Below are positions 16,265-24,911 of a stretch of DNA of 64,000 bases, one piece after another. The stretch's first letter is position 1. Each line of letters opens with the position of its first letter. The translations under genes were made by a program, and so were the position numbers. Below the pieces are notes generated by a model. It searched no databases. It saw nothing but the letters and a program-made list of their open reading frames with translations, and had not been told where the DNA came from. This DNA is from an uncultured Lachnospiraceae bacterium (lineage in GTDB: Bacteria > Bacillota > Clostridia > Lachnospirales > Lachnospiraceae), in NCBI GenBank assembly GCA_910588775.1, contig CAJURH010000002.1:1-64000 (forward strand). Direction: 5' to 3'.

Positions 16265-16639
16265 TTAGGTTTCTCTGCTTACATAAGGATTCTGGTAATC
16301 TGGGCAGAGATGCGTTTCGCTCCACGCCATCATGGTCTGCAGGACGGGGATGAAACTTTCACCCAATGGGGTCAAAGAGTACTCCACTTTGGGCGGCGCT
16401 TCCTTGTAAATCTCCCGGTGGAGAAATCCGTCGCTCTCCAGTTCCCGAAGCTGCTTGCTCAGTGTGGACTGGGTGATGCCGTCCAAACGGCGTAATAGTT
16501 CCCCGAATCGCTGGACTTTGTAAAAAGACACATACCACAGGATGAGGATTTTCCATTTTCCCCCGATGACAGACTGTAGCTTACTCATGGGAACACAGCG
16601 GGCCAGGGCTTCTTTGGCGCTGAACTTGTTTTCAGCCAT
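16265..16639 (-). CDS. HxlR-family transcriptional regulator
   Basis: A 124-residue winged-helix protein with the family Cys at about 15 (ALARCVPMSKLQSVIGGKWK), recognition segment TQSTLSKQLRELESDGFLHRE and wing PPKVEYSLTPLGESF. It is a different paralogue from the one at 15180. It is convergent with the nitroreductase, shares its terminator, and its target promoter is not obvious; autoregulation is likely. Confidence 0.88.
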   Translation of the reverse strand: MAENKFSAKEALARCVPMSKLQSVIGGKWKILILWYVSFYKVQRFGELLRRLDGITQSTLSKQLRELESDGFLHREIYKEAPPKVEYSLTPLGESFIPVLQTMMAWSETHLCPDYQNPYVSRET

Positions 16640-16661
16640 TTGGGGTTTCTCCTTTACAGTA

Positions 16662-17576
16662 TTAAACAGAATTTTTGTCTTTTATCTTGACCACGTCGTC
16701 AATGGTCAGTCCTGCCGCTTGGGCGATTATCTCCAAGTCGAGGATATTCATTTTCAACATTCGCTGAACAGTATCTATCTTTTCTCGTTCCATGCCTTGG
16801 GATAACCCTTGGGATAACCCTTGGGACAGGCCCTGGGACAGACCTTCCTGTTTTGCTTCTTCCTGTTTTACTTTTATATCTTCTTCATAGCTATATTCCG
16901 CTACCAGCATATTTCTCACCTCACTGCCTTTTCTTTTCAGATATTCCGCCAAAATTCCTTTGCGGATACATTCCTCGATTGCTTTTTTTATAGGGTCTTG
17001 TTCGTCGGCGTGGGTTCGCACTGCGCCAATGAACAGGCTGTATTCTCTCAATATGCTGCATTTTTCCAATATTTTATGGGCTTTGTCTGTGTTGATGTTG
17101 ATGACGGTTACTTTTAGTTCCATGGAATTGCATCCAGGTTTGGACATAAATGCGTCTGACAAGGAGAGTTCCTGTTGTGCAGGATAGTCTTGTTGTCCAT
17201 TGTAGAATACATAAAACTCTGGCGTTGGTATTTTAACCAAATGCGTCCGGTATCGGTCCCGTTTATCCAGCGCCTGTTCATAAGCCCGGCCTGCGTACAT
17301 GGCGTATCGCACAGGGATATTGGGGTTTATTGTGCTCTGGTGTTCGCCGAAAACAAACACTTCGTTTCCCACCACACAGGATATGTCATTGTTGAAATTC
17401 TTGTACAGAATGTTTTCTATTTTTAGTTTTTTTATCAGACTTTCATCGCTTAAGCTCGTGTCGTGCAGTGCATTGTACAGGCTTAAAAGGTTTTTCTTCG
17501 CCGTCTCATCCCGGTAGAATAAGTCGACGAATACGCTGTCCTTGTATTCACGGTTTTCTGTGGCCAATGTAATCAC
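16662..17576 (-). CDS. Rpn-family (PD-(D/E)XK) nuclease / transposase-like protein
   Basis: A 304-residue protein of the Rpn/PDDEXK transposase-like family. The N-terminal TENREYKDSVFVDLF, the FGEHQSTINPNIPVRYAMY segment with Glu/Gln catalytic candidates, and FYVFYNGQQDYP are diagnostic. Members cut DNA and in E. coli Rpn promotes recombination, but many are of unknown role. Near the C-terminus a four-residue repeat (GLSQ, four copies) is encoded by 12-base tandem repeats, a likely slippage site. The start is ambiguous: GTG at 17576 or TTG at 17567, the latter better spaced from AGGTGA. Confidence 0.85.
   Translation of the reverse strand: MITLATENREYKDSVFVDLFYRDETAKKNLLSLYNALHDTSLSDESLIKKLKIENILYKNFNNDISCVVGNEVFVFGEHQSTINPNIPVRYAMYAGRAYEQALDKRDRYRTHLVKIPTPEFYVFYNGQQDYPAQQELSLSDAFMSKPGCNSMELKVTVININTDKAHKILEKCSILREYSLFIGAVRTHADEQDPIKKAIEECIRKGILAEYLKRKGSEVRNMLVAEYSYEEDIKVKQEEAKQEGLSQGLSQGLSQGLSQGMEREKIDTVQRMLKMNILDLEIIAQAAGLTIDDVVKIKDKNSV
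16797..16845 (-). repeat. 12-base tandem repeat inside the Rpn gene
   Basis: Four copies of a CTTGGGATAACC-like unit (the last two partly diverged) encode the GLSQ repeats. Confidence 0.8.
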
Positions 17577-17809
17577 CTGCCTTTATCTATCTTGTTTTTA
17601 TTATAAACGAGAAACCAGGCAGATACAACCTATGTTTTCATGCACGAGTTCCAGAAATTTTTTTCAGTCGGAAACTGGCCGAAAATACGCAATTCCACCC
17701 AAAAAGATACTATTTCCAAAAAAAGACCGTACTTGATTCCATAAGAATACAGCGGTATTTTAATCGGGAAAGGCGGGCATCCGCAAAATAAATCGAGGAG
17801 GAATAGACG

Positions 17810-18709
17810 ATGCATTACACAGGAACCATATGGAGGCCACCTTACGAGGCGTCCTCGCTGCTTTTGGAAGTAACCGCGGGCTGCACCCATCATCGGTGCA
17901 AATTCTGTACGCTTTATGGGGATCTGCCCTTTGGGTTTCGCATGTCGCCGCTGGAGGATATTGAGGCGGATTTACAGGAGGCCGAGGAAATATATCATGA
18001 CGGGATGGGCCGTGAGGCGCCCCGGATTTTCCTGACTGGAGCCAACCCGTTTGTGCTCTCATATGGAAAATTGATGGAGATTGCCAAGAGGGTTCACCAG
18101 CATTTTCCAGAGGCGAAGTCCGTGGGCTGTTTTGCCCGGGTGACGGACGTTGCCGGGAAAACCGACCAGGAGCTGTCTGCTCTTTATGAGGCTGGGTACG
18201 ACGGGCTGACCATAGGTATGGAGACGGCGGACGACGAAGCGTTACGGTTTATGGATAAGGGATATGAGGCGGCGGACATATTCAAACAGTGTCGGCGGCT
18301 GGATGAGGCGGGTATCCGTTACAGCTTTTTCTATCTTGTGGGCATTTCTGGAGAGGGCCGGGGAGAGGCGGGCGCGAAAGCCACCGCTGCCCTGTGCAAC
18401 CAGCTTCATCCCACTGCCATAGGCGCCAATATGCTGACCATCTACTCCGATTCCAGGTTGTATCAGGAAATTCAGCGGGGAAACTGGCGGGAGGAGAGCG
18501 AGACGGAGAAGTACCGGGAGGTCCGCGCTTTGGTGGAAAATCTGGAAATCCCCACGGTTTTTGCCGCGCTGGGAGCGTCTAATGCATTTCAGATGCAGGG
18601 CGCGCTGCCAAAGGACCGGGAAAAGCTGCTGGCTTATCTGGATGATATCCTGGAAAATACCAGGGAGGATGCACTGCGGCGTTATCGCGAGAGTGTCCAT
18701 CATCTGTAA
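17810..18709 (+). CDS. Radical SAM protein, CX4CX2C type (copy 1)
   Basis: A 299-residue radical SAM enzyme with its cluster cysteines at 25, 30 and 33 (GCTHHRCKFC). The spacing is CX4CX2C rather than CX3CX2C, seen in a distinct group of uncharacterised radical SAM proteins. The barrel continues with FLTGANPFVLSYGKL and GLTIGMETADDEAL. It starts MHYTGTIWRPPYEASS and the next gene starts MHFTGRTWRPPYEAHS, so the two are tandem paralogues 15 bases apart. No partner peptide or substrate is evident. AGGAGGAATAGACG precedes the ATG. Confidence 0.85.
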   Translation: MHYTGTIWRPPYEASSLLLEVTAGCTHHRCKFCTLYGDLPFGFRMSPLEDIEADLQEAEEIYHDGMGREAPRIFLTGANPFVLSYGKLMEIAKRVHQHFPEAKSVGCFARVTDVAGKTDQELSALYEAGYDGLTIGMETADDEALRFMDKGYEAADIFKQCRRLDEAGIRYSFFYLVGISGEGRGEAGAKATAALCNQLHPTAIGANMLTIYSDSRLYQEIQRGNWREESETEKYREVRALVENLEIPTVFAALGASNAFQMQGALPKDREKLLAYLDDILENTREDALRRYRESVHHL

Positions 18710-18724
18710 GGAGGCGCGTGGATT

Positions 18725-19612
18725 ATGCATTTTACTGGAAGAACCTGGCGGCCTCCTTATGAAGCCCATTCCGTCATATTACAAGCTACTTCCGGCTGCA
18801 CTTATGGAAAATGCCGTTTCTGTAATCTCTACCAGGGGGAGCGTTTTCGCATGTCTCCCATGAGTGAATTTCAGGAAGATTTGGCGGAAATAAAAAGGAC
18901 GCAACCCTATGCCCGGCGCGTTTTCCTAACTGGAGCCAACCCCTTTGCTATGAGCTACGAAAACCTGAAGCTTCGCGCGCTGACGGTGCGGGATGACCTG
19001 ATTAAATGCCAGACCATCGCCATGTTTGCCAGCATTCGGGATATCCGCAAGAAGGAAGTGTGGCAACTTCGCAAGCTGCGGGCCATGGGAATCAATGGCT
19101 TGAGCATCGGGACGGAGAGCGGGGACGATGAAACGCTGGCGTTGGCGGGCAAAGGCTATACGGCGGCGGATATTCTGGAGCAGTGCCGGAAGCTGGAGGA
19201 GGCGGGGATGGAATATTATCTGGTGTACATGACCGGGTTGGCGGGGAAAGGGGGTGGATATCGAAACGCGGTGAACAGCGCCAGGCTTTTTAGTCAGCTT
19301 CGCCCTTATTTCATCTCGGTGGATTCCCTCACATTGTTTCCAGGCACGCAGCTGCATCAGATGGCGCAGGAAGGGCGGTTTACACCCGCTGGGGAACGGG
19401 AACGCCTGGAGGAGCTGCAGGTTTTTATTCAGAATTTACAGATACAGGTTCATTTGTTTGCCAATTCCCTTTCGAATGTCTGTCCAATCACGGCGTATCT
19501 GCCCAGGGAAAGGGAGACGGCGTTGGGAGAGCTGCAATATGCTCTGGATACGTTCGGGGAAGAGGAATTGGCGGCGTATCGCCGGGATTTGAAATCTTTG
19601 GGATGCGTTTGA
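18725..19612 (+). CDS. Radical SAM protein, CX4CX2C type (copy 2)
   Basis: A 295-residue paralogue of the preceding protein, with cysteines again at 25, 30 and 33 (GCTYGKCRFC) and the shared FLTGANPFAMSYENL and GLSIGTESGDDETL motifs. The copies differ mainly in their C-terminal halves, suggesting related but distinct substrates or a heterodimer. AAGGAGGCGCG lies just upstream, at the end of copy 1, so they form an operon. Confidence 0.85.
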   Translation: MHFTGRTWRPPYEAHSVILQATSGCTYGKCRFCNLYQGERFRMSPMSEFQEDLAEIKRTQPYARRVFLTGANPFAMSYENLKLRALTVRDDLIKCQTIAMFASIRDIRKKEVWQLRKLRAMGINGLSIGTESGDDETLALAGKGYTAADILEQCRKLEEAGMEYYLVYMTGLAGKGGGYRNAVNSARLFSQLRPYFISVDSLTLFPGTQLHQMAQEGRFTPAGERERLEELQVFIQNLQIQVHLFANSLSNVCPITAYLPRERETALGELQYALDTFGEEELAAYRRDLKSLGCV

Positions 19613-19733
19613 ATTTCCTTCCGTTTCATTTGCCTAAAAAAAGGAGGCTTCCTGCTCTTTTGCAGATGAGAGCATCACGTCTATGATGAAAGGAATGGAT
19701 ATTCGGACGTAGATTCAAAATAGAGAAAAACAT

Positions 19734-19762
19734 TTGCATTTCTTATAAATCTGTGCTATTCT
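19734..19762 (+). promoter_or_regulatory. Promoter of the Lsa-type ABC-F gene
   Basis: TTGCAT (19734-19739), 17 bases, TATTCT (19757-19762). This places the start of transcription about 235 bases before the ABC-F ATG, a long leader typical of antibiotic-inducible ABC-F genes. Confidence 0.6.
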
Positions 19763-19793
19763 AAAAAACAGATTGAGCGAGAGGGGTGAAAGG

Positions 19794-19805
19794 ATGAGAA
19801 TATAA
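19794..19805 (+). promoter_or_regulatory. Three-codon leader ORF (Met-Arg-Ile) candidate
   Basis: ATG AGA ATA TAA, preceded by GAGGGG seven bases upstream, lies about 25 bases into the predicted leader. A later CCCTCTTTTTT (about 19909) could pair with the AGAGGG of its ribosome binding site. Short leader ORFs that stall ribosomes are known to control genes of this class; the mechanism here is inferred. Confidence 0.4.
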
Positions 19806-20005
19806 TCGGCTTTTTGAACATGAAATGGTTGTCTGTGGTAGAGCGGGAAATTTATTTTTCGGCTATGCCTTTTTTCATGTTGCCAAAGGCGGATTCTATT
19901 TTCATCGCAACCCTCTTTTTTGATGTCCAAAATTGGGCGGGAAATGTGGGGAGAGTATGCGGAGTTGTCCGTTGTTTGGCGGCGCGTAAGATCGGAGGGA
20001 TGCAT

Positions 20006-21526
20006 ATGGCGCAGATTCACGCTGCGGGCCTCACATTTTGTTATGAGGGAAGTTTTGATAATATTTTTGAAGACGTTTCTTTTTCCATCGATACGGACTG
20101 GAAGCTGGGATTTATCGGAAGGAATGGGAAAGGCAAGACCACTTTTTTGAATCTTTTAATGGGGAAATACGACTATTCGGGCACAATCTTGGCTCCGGTA
20201 GATTTTGATTATTTTCCCTATCCGGTTCCAGAGGGCGGGGAGAAGATGTGCGCCTGGGAATTCATGGGCCAGCTAAAGCCGGGTTGTGAAGAGTGGCGGG
20301 TCATCTGTGAACTTGCCAAATTAAACGCTCGGGCGGAGCTGCTTTACCGTCCTTTTGGGACGCTGAGTCATGGAGAGCGGACCAAAGTATTTCTGGCCAT
20401 TTTATTTTCCGGGGGAAACGATTTCTTGCTGATCGATGAGCCCACCAATCACCTGGATCAGGAGGCCAGAGAGAGTGTAAAACAGTATCTGAATGGGAAG
20501 AAGGGTTTTATTCTGGCGTCCCACGACAGGGATTTGCTGGACGCGTGCATTGACCACGTTCTCGCGCTGAACAGGAAATCTATCGAAGTGCAGAGCGGCA
20601 ATTTCTTCAGTTGGTGGGAGAACAAAGAACGCCGGGATCATTTTGCTAAGATGGAAAATGAAAAACATCTGCGAGAGATATCCTCTCTGAGGCGTGCGGT
20701 GGATCAAAGCGGTCGCTGGGCGCAGAAAAGCGAGGAGCAAAAAATCGGTTTTGACCCGGTGAAAGAGCATGACCGCCCCACACGGGCATATTTCGGCGGT
20801 AAGACCAAGAAGATGCAAAAGAGGGTCAAACATTATGAGAAACGGATGGAGCGGGAGATAGAGGCCAGGGAAGGTCTGCTGGAAGATATCGAGAATCCGG
20901 TTCAGTTGAAATTAAATCCGCTTACGTACCAAAAGGAGCGGCTCTTGTATTGTAAGGATCTGTCCGTTGGGTACGAGGGAGCCGACGGGGATGTGTTGCG
21001 GGATTTTTCCTTTGAGTTAAAGCGCGGGGAGAGGGTGTTCCTGCATGGGAAGAATGGCTGTGGTAAATCAACGTTTCTCAAAGTCTTGCTGACCGCCAGT
21101 GGGCGCCTTCAGGAGGAAGGGCTTCGTATCTTGGCGGGGGAGCTGCAAGTTGGCTCTGGCCTGACGATTTCTTATATCAACCAGGACACTGGATTTCTAA
21201 AGGGAGGAATCCGGGAATTTTGTCGAAAGAGAGGGCTGGATGAGGGGCTTTTCTGCGCGCTGCTGCGGCAGTTGGGTCTGGAGAGGGTTCAGTTTGCGAA
21301 GAACATGGAGGACTTTTCCGAGGGTCAGAAGAAGAAGGTTCTGACGGCGGCAAGCATTTTGACGCCTGCCCATCTGTATATATGGGATGAGCCGATGAAT
21401 TATGTGGATGTGTTTTCACGGATGCAGATGGAAGATCTGTTGTTGGCATATGAGCCTACCATGATTCTGGTGGATCACGACGTGCGGTTTCGGCAGAAGA
21501 CGGCCACCCGTGTGGTGGAATTGTAA
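20006..21526 (+). CDS. ABC-F ribosomal protection protein, Lsa family
   Basis: A 506-residue ABC-F ATPase without membrane segments. It has two nucleotide-binding domains: GRNGKGKTT, LSHGERTKV, LLIDEPTNHLD, then GKNGCGKST, FSEGQKKKVL, LYIWDEPMNYVD. A long charged linker between them reaches toward the ribosomal P site in this family. The start FCYEGSFDNIFEDVSFSIDTDWKLGFIG (read in parts) closely recalls Lsa proteins, which eject lincosamides, streptogramin A and pleuromutilins. CGGAGGG overlaps an ATG at 20000; the ATG at 20006 is properly spaced, so it is chosen. The linker and both ATPase sites look intact, so resistance is plausible but untested. Confidence 0.85.
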   Translation: MAQIHAAGLTFCYEGSFDNIFEDVSFSIDTDWKLGFIGRNGKGKTTFLNLLMGKYDYSGTILAPVDFDYFPYPVPEGGEKMCAWEFMGQLKPGCEEWRVICELAKLNARAELLYRPFGTLSHGERTKVFLAILFSGGNDFLLIDEPTNHLDQEARESVKQYLNGKKGFILASHDRDLLDACIDHVLALNRKSIEVQSGNFFSWWENKERRDHFAKMENEKHLREISSLRRAVDQSGRWAQKSEEQKIGFDPVKEHDRPTRAYFGGKTKKMQKRVKHYEKRMEREIEAREGLLEDIENPVQLKLNPLTYQKERLLYCKDLSVGYEGADGDVLRDFSFELKRGERVFLHGKNGCGKSTFLKVLLTASGRLQEEGLRILAGELQVGSGLTISYINQDTGFLKGGIREFCRKRGLDEGLFCALLRQLGLERVQFAKNMEDFSEGQKKKVLTAASILTPAHLYIWDEPMNYVDVFSRMQMEDLLLAYEPTMILVDHDVRFRQKTATRVVEL

Positions 21527-21532
21527 AATAAA

Positions 21533-21570
21533 GGGGATGGAAGTGATTGAACTTTCCATCCCCTGTTTTT
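21533..21570. terminator. Strong terminator between the ABC-F and P-ATPase genes
   Basis: Ten-base arms GGGGATGGAA (21533-21542) and TTCCATCCCC (21554-21563), then GTTTTT. The genes converge here. Confidence 0.88.
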
Positions 21571-21592
21571 ATGCACGCGGACGCTTGCAATT

Positions 21593-23521
21593 CTAATTAA
21601 ATTCATGGAGTGTGCACAGCGGTTCTAATTTTGGCGTTTTGTCATGAGTGGCGCCATATTTCAGCAGCGCCGCGGAATTTACAATCACAAGCACAGATCC
21701 GGCGTTGTGCACCAGCGCGCCCACGATCGGGTTTAAGATGCCTGTAATCGCCAGGATAATTGCCAGGAAATTCAGTCCCATCGAGAAGGTAAGGTTACAT
21801 TTTATGACAGTCATCATCCTTTGGGACAGGGCGAACAGGTGGGGTAGTTCTTTTATCTCATCGTCCACCAGTGCAATGTCTGCAGCCTCAATGGCGATGT
21901 CGCTTCCGATGCCGCCCATGGCGATTCCTACGTTTGCCTTTTTCAGCGCGGGAGCGTCGTTTACTCCGTCGCCGATCATGCAGATGGAGGAACCATCTTG
22001 ATAAGAGCCAATCCATTTCAGCTTATCTTCCGGCAGGCAGTCTGCATGCACTTCCTGGATGCAGAGACGGCTTGCGATGTTTTGGGCGGCGGTTTCATGG
22101 TCTCCGGTTAAGAGGACAGGCTCCACCTGCAGCGCTTTTAATTTCCGAATGGCATCCCGGCTCTCCATGCGGACAGTGTCTGACAGTGCGAGGAAACCGA
22201 TGGGAGCGCCGTCTGCCGCGATGTAAATGATGGCGCTGCCCTGTTGGATATAGCGCTGGGCCTGGGTGAGAATTTCTTCGGGCAGGGTGATATGATGCTG
22301 AGCCAGCAGTTTCTGATTTCCAGCAAGGATATTTTGGTTTTCCACCATGGCCGCTACGCCCTGGCCTGGCATCATCTCAAACTGTTGAGCGGGCGCCATT
22401 TCTTCAGAAAATGTCTCGTTGTAACAATGCACTATGGCCTTTCCCAGCGGATGCTCGGAGAGCTGTTCGGCGGAAGCGGCCAGCGCGTAGACCAAGTCTT
22501 CGGGGAAATCCGGATGAAAGCTCTTCACGGCGGACACTTGTGGGGTTCCGTACGTAAGGGTTCCGGTTTTGTCGAAGGCGATTTTGGTGGCCAGGGCCAG
22601 GCGTTCCAGCGCGTCGCCTTCACGGACGAGGAAACCGTGTTTGGTGGCGTTTCCAATGGCGGCCATGATGGCGGTGGGAGTGGCCAGAACCAGCGCGCAT
22701 GGACAAAATACCACCAAAATAGTCACGGCCCGGATAATCTGTCCGGAGATCAGCCAGGTAAGCAGGGAAGCGGTCAGGGCGATGACCACAATCCAGGTGG
22801 CCCAGCGGTCGGCGAGACCTACAATTTTCGCTTTCCCTGCATCTGCGGATTGGACCAGACGGACCATCCGCTGGAAGGAACTGTCTTCGCCTACTTTAGT
22901 GGCTTTCATGTCAAAAGAGCCGAACTGGTTCACCGTGCCACTGGAAACCGGGTCGCCTGCGGTTTTGTCCACGGGCAGGGATTCTCCGGTCATGACCGCC
23001 TGGTTGATGGAGGTCTGGCCCGAAAGGATGACGCCGTCCACAGGGATGCTCTCGCCGGGCAGCACCCGGAGAATATCGCCTACCTTCACCTGACTGGCCG
23101 GGATGTTTTTTTCGCCGCCATCGGTAATTATTCTTGCCTGCTGGGGCGTCAGATGGACCAGTTTCTCAATGCCAGCCCGCGCCTTAGACACGGTTAGGTC
23201 TTCCAGCAGCGCTCCGATTTGCATGATGAACGCCACTTCTCCGGCGGCGAAATATTCCCCGATGCAAACAGAGGCAATCAGCGCCAGAGACACCAGCACA
23301 TCCGCTTTGATGTCGAAAGAAGTAATCAGGCCCATGGCGGCTTCTAAAAGAATGGGGACGCCGCACAGCAGAATCGCAATCCAGGCTGCGTCAAAGGGCA
23401 GTGGAATCCAGTCAAAGATGCTCACAAGCAGAGCCAGGCCAGAGATAATCAGCAGCGCAATGTCTTTTTGGGCGCCGCCCAGTTCCAAGAAACGCTCCAG
23501 TTTTTCTATTGTTTTTTTCAT
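21593..23521 (-). CDS. Heavy-metal P1B-type ATPase exporter
   Basis: A 642-residue metal-pumping ATPase. The TGES actuator loop (VMTGESLPVDK), the membrane CPC (VVFCPCALVLATP, about residue 273), the phosphorylated Asp in DKTGTLT (about 316), the SEHPLG nucleotide-site motif and GDGVNDAP are all intact. There is no N-terminal HMA metal-binding domain. The last membrane helices read NFLAIILAITGILNPIVG and VHNAGSVLVIVNSAALL: the Asp of Zn/Cd pumps is replaced by Asn, so metal specificity is uncertain (Zn, Cd or Mn are options). Transcription starts from a dyad-containing promoter. Confidence 0.9.
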   Translation of the reverse strand: MKKTIEKLERFLELGGAQKDIALLIISGLALLVSIFDWIPLPFDAAWIAILLCGVPILLEAAMGLITSFDIKADVLVSLALIASVCIGEYFAAGEVAFIMQIGALLEDLTVSKARAGIEKLVHLTPQQARIITDGGEKNIPASQVKVGDILRVLPGESIPVDGVILSGQTSINQAVMTGESLPVDKTAGDPVSSGTVNQFGSFDMKATKVGEDSSFQRMVRLVQSADAGKAKIVGLADRWATWIVVIALTASLLTWLISGQIIRAVTILVVFCPCALVLATPTAIMAAIGNATKHGFLVREGDALERLALATKIAFDKTGTLTYGTPQVSAVKSFHPDFPEDLVYALAASAEQLSEHPLGKAIVHCYNETFSEEMAPAQQFEMMPGQGVAAMVENQNILAGNQKLLAQHHITLPEEILTQAQRYIQQGSAIIYIAADGAPIGFLALSDTVRMESRDAIRKLKALQVEPVLLTGDHETAAQNIASRLCIQEVHADCLPEDKLKWIGSYQDGSSICMIGDGVNDAPALKKANVGIAMGGIGSDIAIEAADIALVDDEIKELPHLFALSQRMMTVIKCNLTFSMGLNFLAIILAITGILNPIVGALVHNAGSVLVIVNSAALLKYGATHDKTPKLEPLCTLHEFN

Positions 23522-23552
23522 AAGCTCCCCTCCTCACTATACTTATATGGGT

Positions 23553-23589
23553 ATATGTATAGTATACATATGGGGGTATGGGTTGTCAA
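23553..23589 (-). promoter_or_regulatory. Metal-ATPase promoter with overlapping operator dyad
   Basis: On the minus strand TTGACA (23589-23584), a 17-base spacer and TATACT (23566-23561). A perfect 9-1-9 inverted repeat, ATATGTATA-G-TATACATAT on the plus strand (23553-23571), covers the -10. ATATGGG(GG)TAT direct repeats flank it. This is the expected layout for a metal-released repressor; no repressor gene is adjacent. Confidence 0.75.
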
Positions 23590-23665
23590 GAGGGGATGAA
23601 CGATTTTGCAAAAGAACGTGATTTTGGGGTGGAAATGCGCTATACTAAATAAAGAGGTGGATAGA

Positions 23666-23974
23666 ATGGGGCGTATATTGGATGACGATTTGATTTATGA
23701 AATTCTTTCAGCAGTGGAGGAGATCCCCCAGGGGCGCGTGGCCACTTATGGGCAAATTGCGCGTCTCATCGGCAGGGAGAAGAATGCGCGGCTGGTGGGA
23801 AAGGTTCTGGGCATGGCTGGATTTTACGGAAATTATCCTTGCCACAGGGTGGTCAACCACGCGGGGCGGCTGGTTTTGGGATGGCGGGAGCAAGGAGAGC
23901 TGCTCAGTCAGGAAGGAGTCCCTTTTAGGGATGAATTCCATGTGGACCTGAGACGTTGTCGGTGGGATTGCTGA
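23666..23974 (+). CDS. Alkyltransferase-like DNA-binding protein (MGMT domain)
   Basis: A 102-residue protein consisting only of the DNA-binding/active-site domain of O6-methylguanine-DNA methyltransferase. It keeps the helix-turn-helix (GRVATYGQIARLIG) and the acceptor Cys59 in YPCHRVVN, unlike alkyltransferase-like proteins in which Cys becomes Trp. It could therefore be an active minimal repair enzyme or a damage-recognition protein. AGAGGTGG precedes the ATG at 23666; a longer reading frame upstream has no ribosome binding site. The next gene starts 21 bases downstream. Confidence 0.85.
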   Translation: MGRILDDDLIYEILSAVEEIPQGRVATYGQIARLIGREKNARLVGKVLGMAGFYGNYPCHRVVNHAGRLVLGWREQGELLSQEGVPFRDEFHVDLRRCRWDC

Positions 23975-23995
23975 GAAGGAGAGAGGAAGGCTACC

Positions 23996-24871
23996 ATGCA
24001 TGACATATGGAACCCATGGCATGGGTGCGTGAAATGCAGTGAGGGCTGTGACCACTGCTATATGTATTTTTTGGACAAATGCAGGGACCAGGACGGGTCG
24101 AAGATCTATAAGACGAAGACGGGATTCCGGAAGCCCATTCAGAAGGACCGCAAAGGACGGTATAAGATTCGAAGCGGTGAGACGGTGCGCGTATGCATGA
24201 CCTCGGATTTCTTTCTGGAGGAAGCCGACGCGTGGAGGGGCGAGGCGTGGAACATGATGCGGCTGCGCAAGGACGTAATCTTTTTCCTGCTGACCAAGCG
24301 TCCCCAACGGGTGCGGGAATGCCTGCCTGTGGACTGGGGAAACGGATGGGAGAACGTGTTTTTTAACGTCACCTGCGAAAATCAGCGTCGGGCAGACGAG
24401 CGGATTCCGATTTTGCTAAAGCTGCCGTTTAAACACAAAGGGATTATGTGCGCGCCGTTTATCGGTCCGGTCAGCATAAGAAAGTATCTGGGAGACGGGC
24501 AGATTGAGCGGGTAAAATGCGGCGGTGAAAATTACGACGGCGCACGGCCCTGTCATTTTGACTGGGTAAAATCCCTGCGACAGGAATGCTTGGATTATAA
24601 TGTGACGTTTTGCTTTATTGAGACGGGAACCGTGTTTGTGAAAGACGGCAGAGTCTACCGGATGCCGGATAAAAGGGTGCAAAGCCGGATGGCGTATAAG
24701 TCTGGCGTAAGCTTCCAGGGAAAGCCCATGGAGTTTGTGCTTTATGACGACTGGGGCTATCCCCTTTTGCCAGAACAAAGATACGTGCCGTATTTTGGGC
24801 GGCAGTGCGAAACCTGCGGGCGGCAGATGGTCTGTAACGGGTGCAGCAGGTGCGGAAATTGCGAAAAGTAA
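23996..24871 (+). CDS. DUF5131-like (phage Gp37/Gp68 family) protein
   Basis: A 291-residue cytoplasmic protein. It begins MHDIWNPWHGCVKCSEGCDH with cysteines at 11, 14, 18 and 21, a Cys-rich start like that of DUF5131 proteins first noted in phages and distantly similar to radical SAM enzymes. Further motifs are VRVCMTSDFFLEEAD, FFLLTKRPQRV and VFFNVTCENQRRAD. Its C-terminus carries a further Cys cluster (CETCGRQMVCNGCSRCGNC) that could bind zinc or an Fe-S cluster. It is in a likely operon with the alkyltransferase-like gene. The reaction is unknown. Confidence 0.78.
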   Translation: MHDIWNPWHGCVKCSEGCDHCYMYFLDKCRDQDGSKIYKTKTGFRKPIQKDRKGRYKIRSGETVRVCMTSDFFLEEADAWRGEAWNMMRLRKDVIFFLLTKRPQRVRECLPVDWGNGWENVFFNVTCENQRRADERIPILLKLPFKHKGIMCAPFIGPVSIRKYLGDGQIERVKCGGENYDGARPCHFDWVKSLRQECLDYNVTFCFIETGTVFVKDGRVYRMPDKRVQSRMAYKSGVSFQGKPMEFVLYDDWGYPLLPEQRYVPYFGRQCETCGRQMVCNGCSRCGNCEK

Positions 24872-24911
24872 ACGGCAGGCGAATAACGCGCCTGCCGCTT
24901 TTGGCATTCTC

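Noticed and set aside
19814..20005. N-terminal extension of the ABC-F protein to 19814
   Set aside because: The extra residues have no ABC-F similarity; ATG 20006 has a well-spaced CGGAGGG and the family start.
22244..23197. Long plus-strand open frame opposite the metal ATPase
   Set aside because: It is antisense to conserved ATPase motifs and has no start signal or family features.
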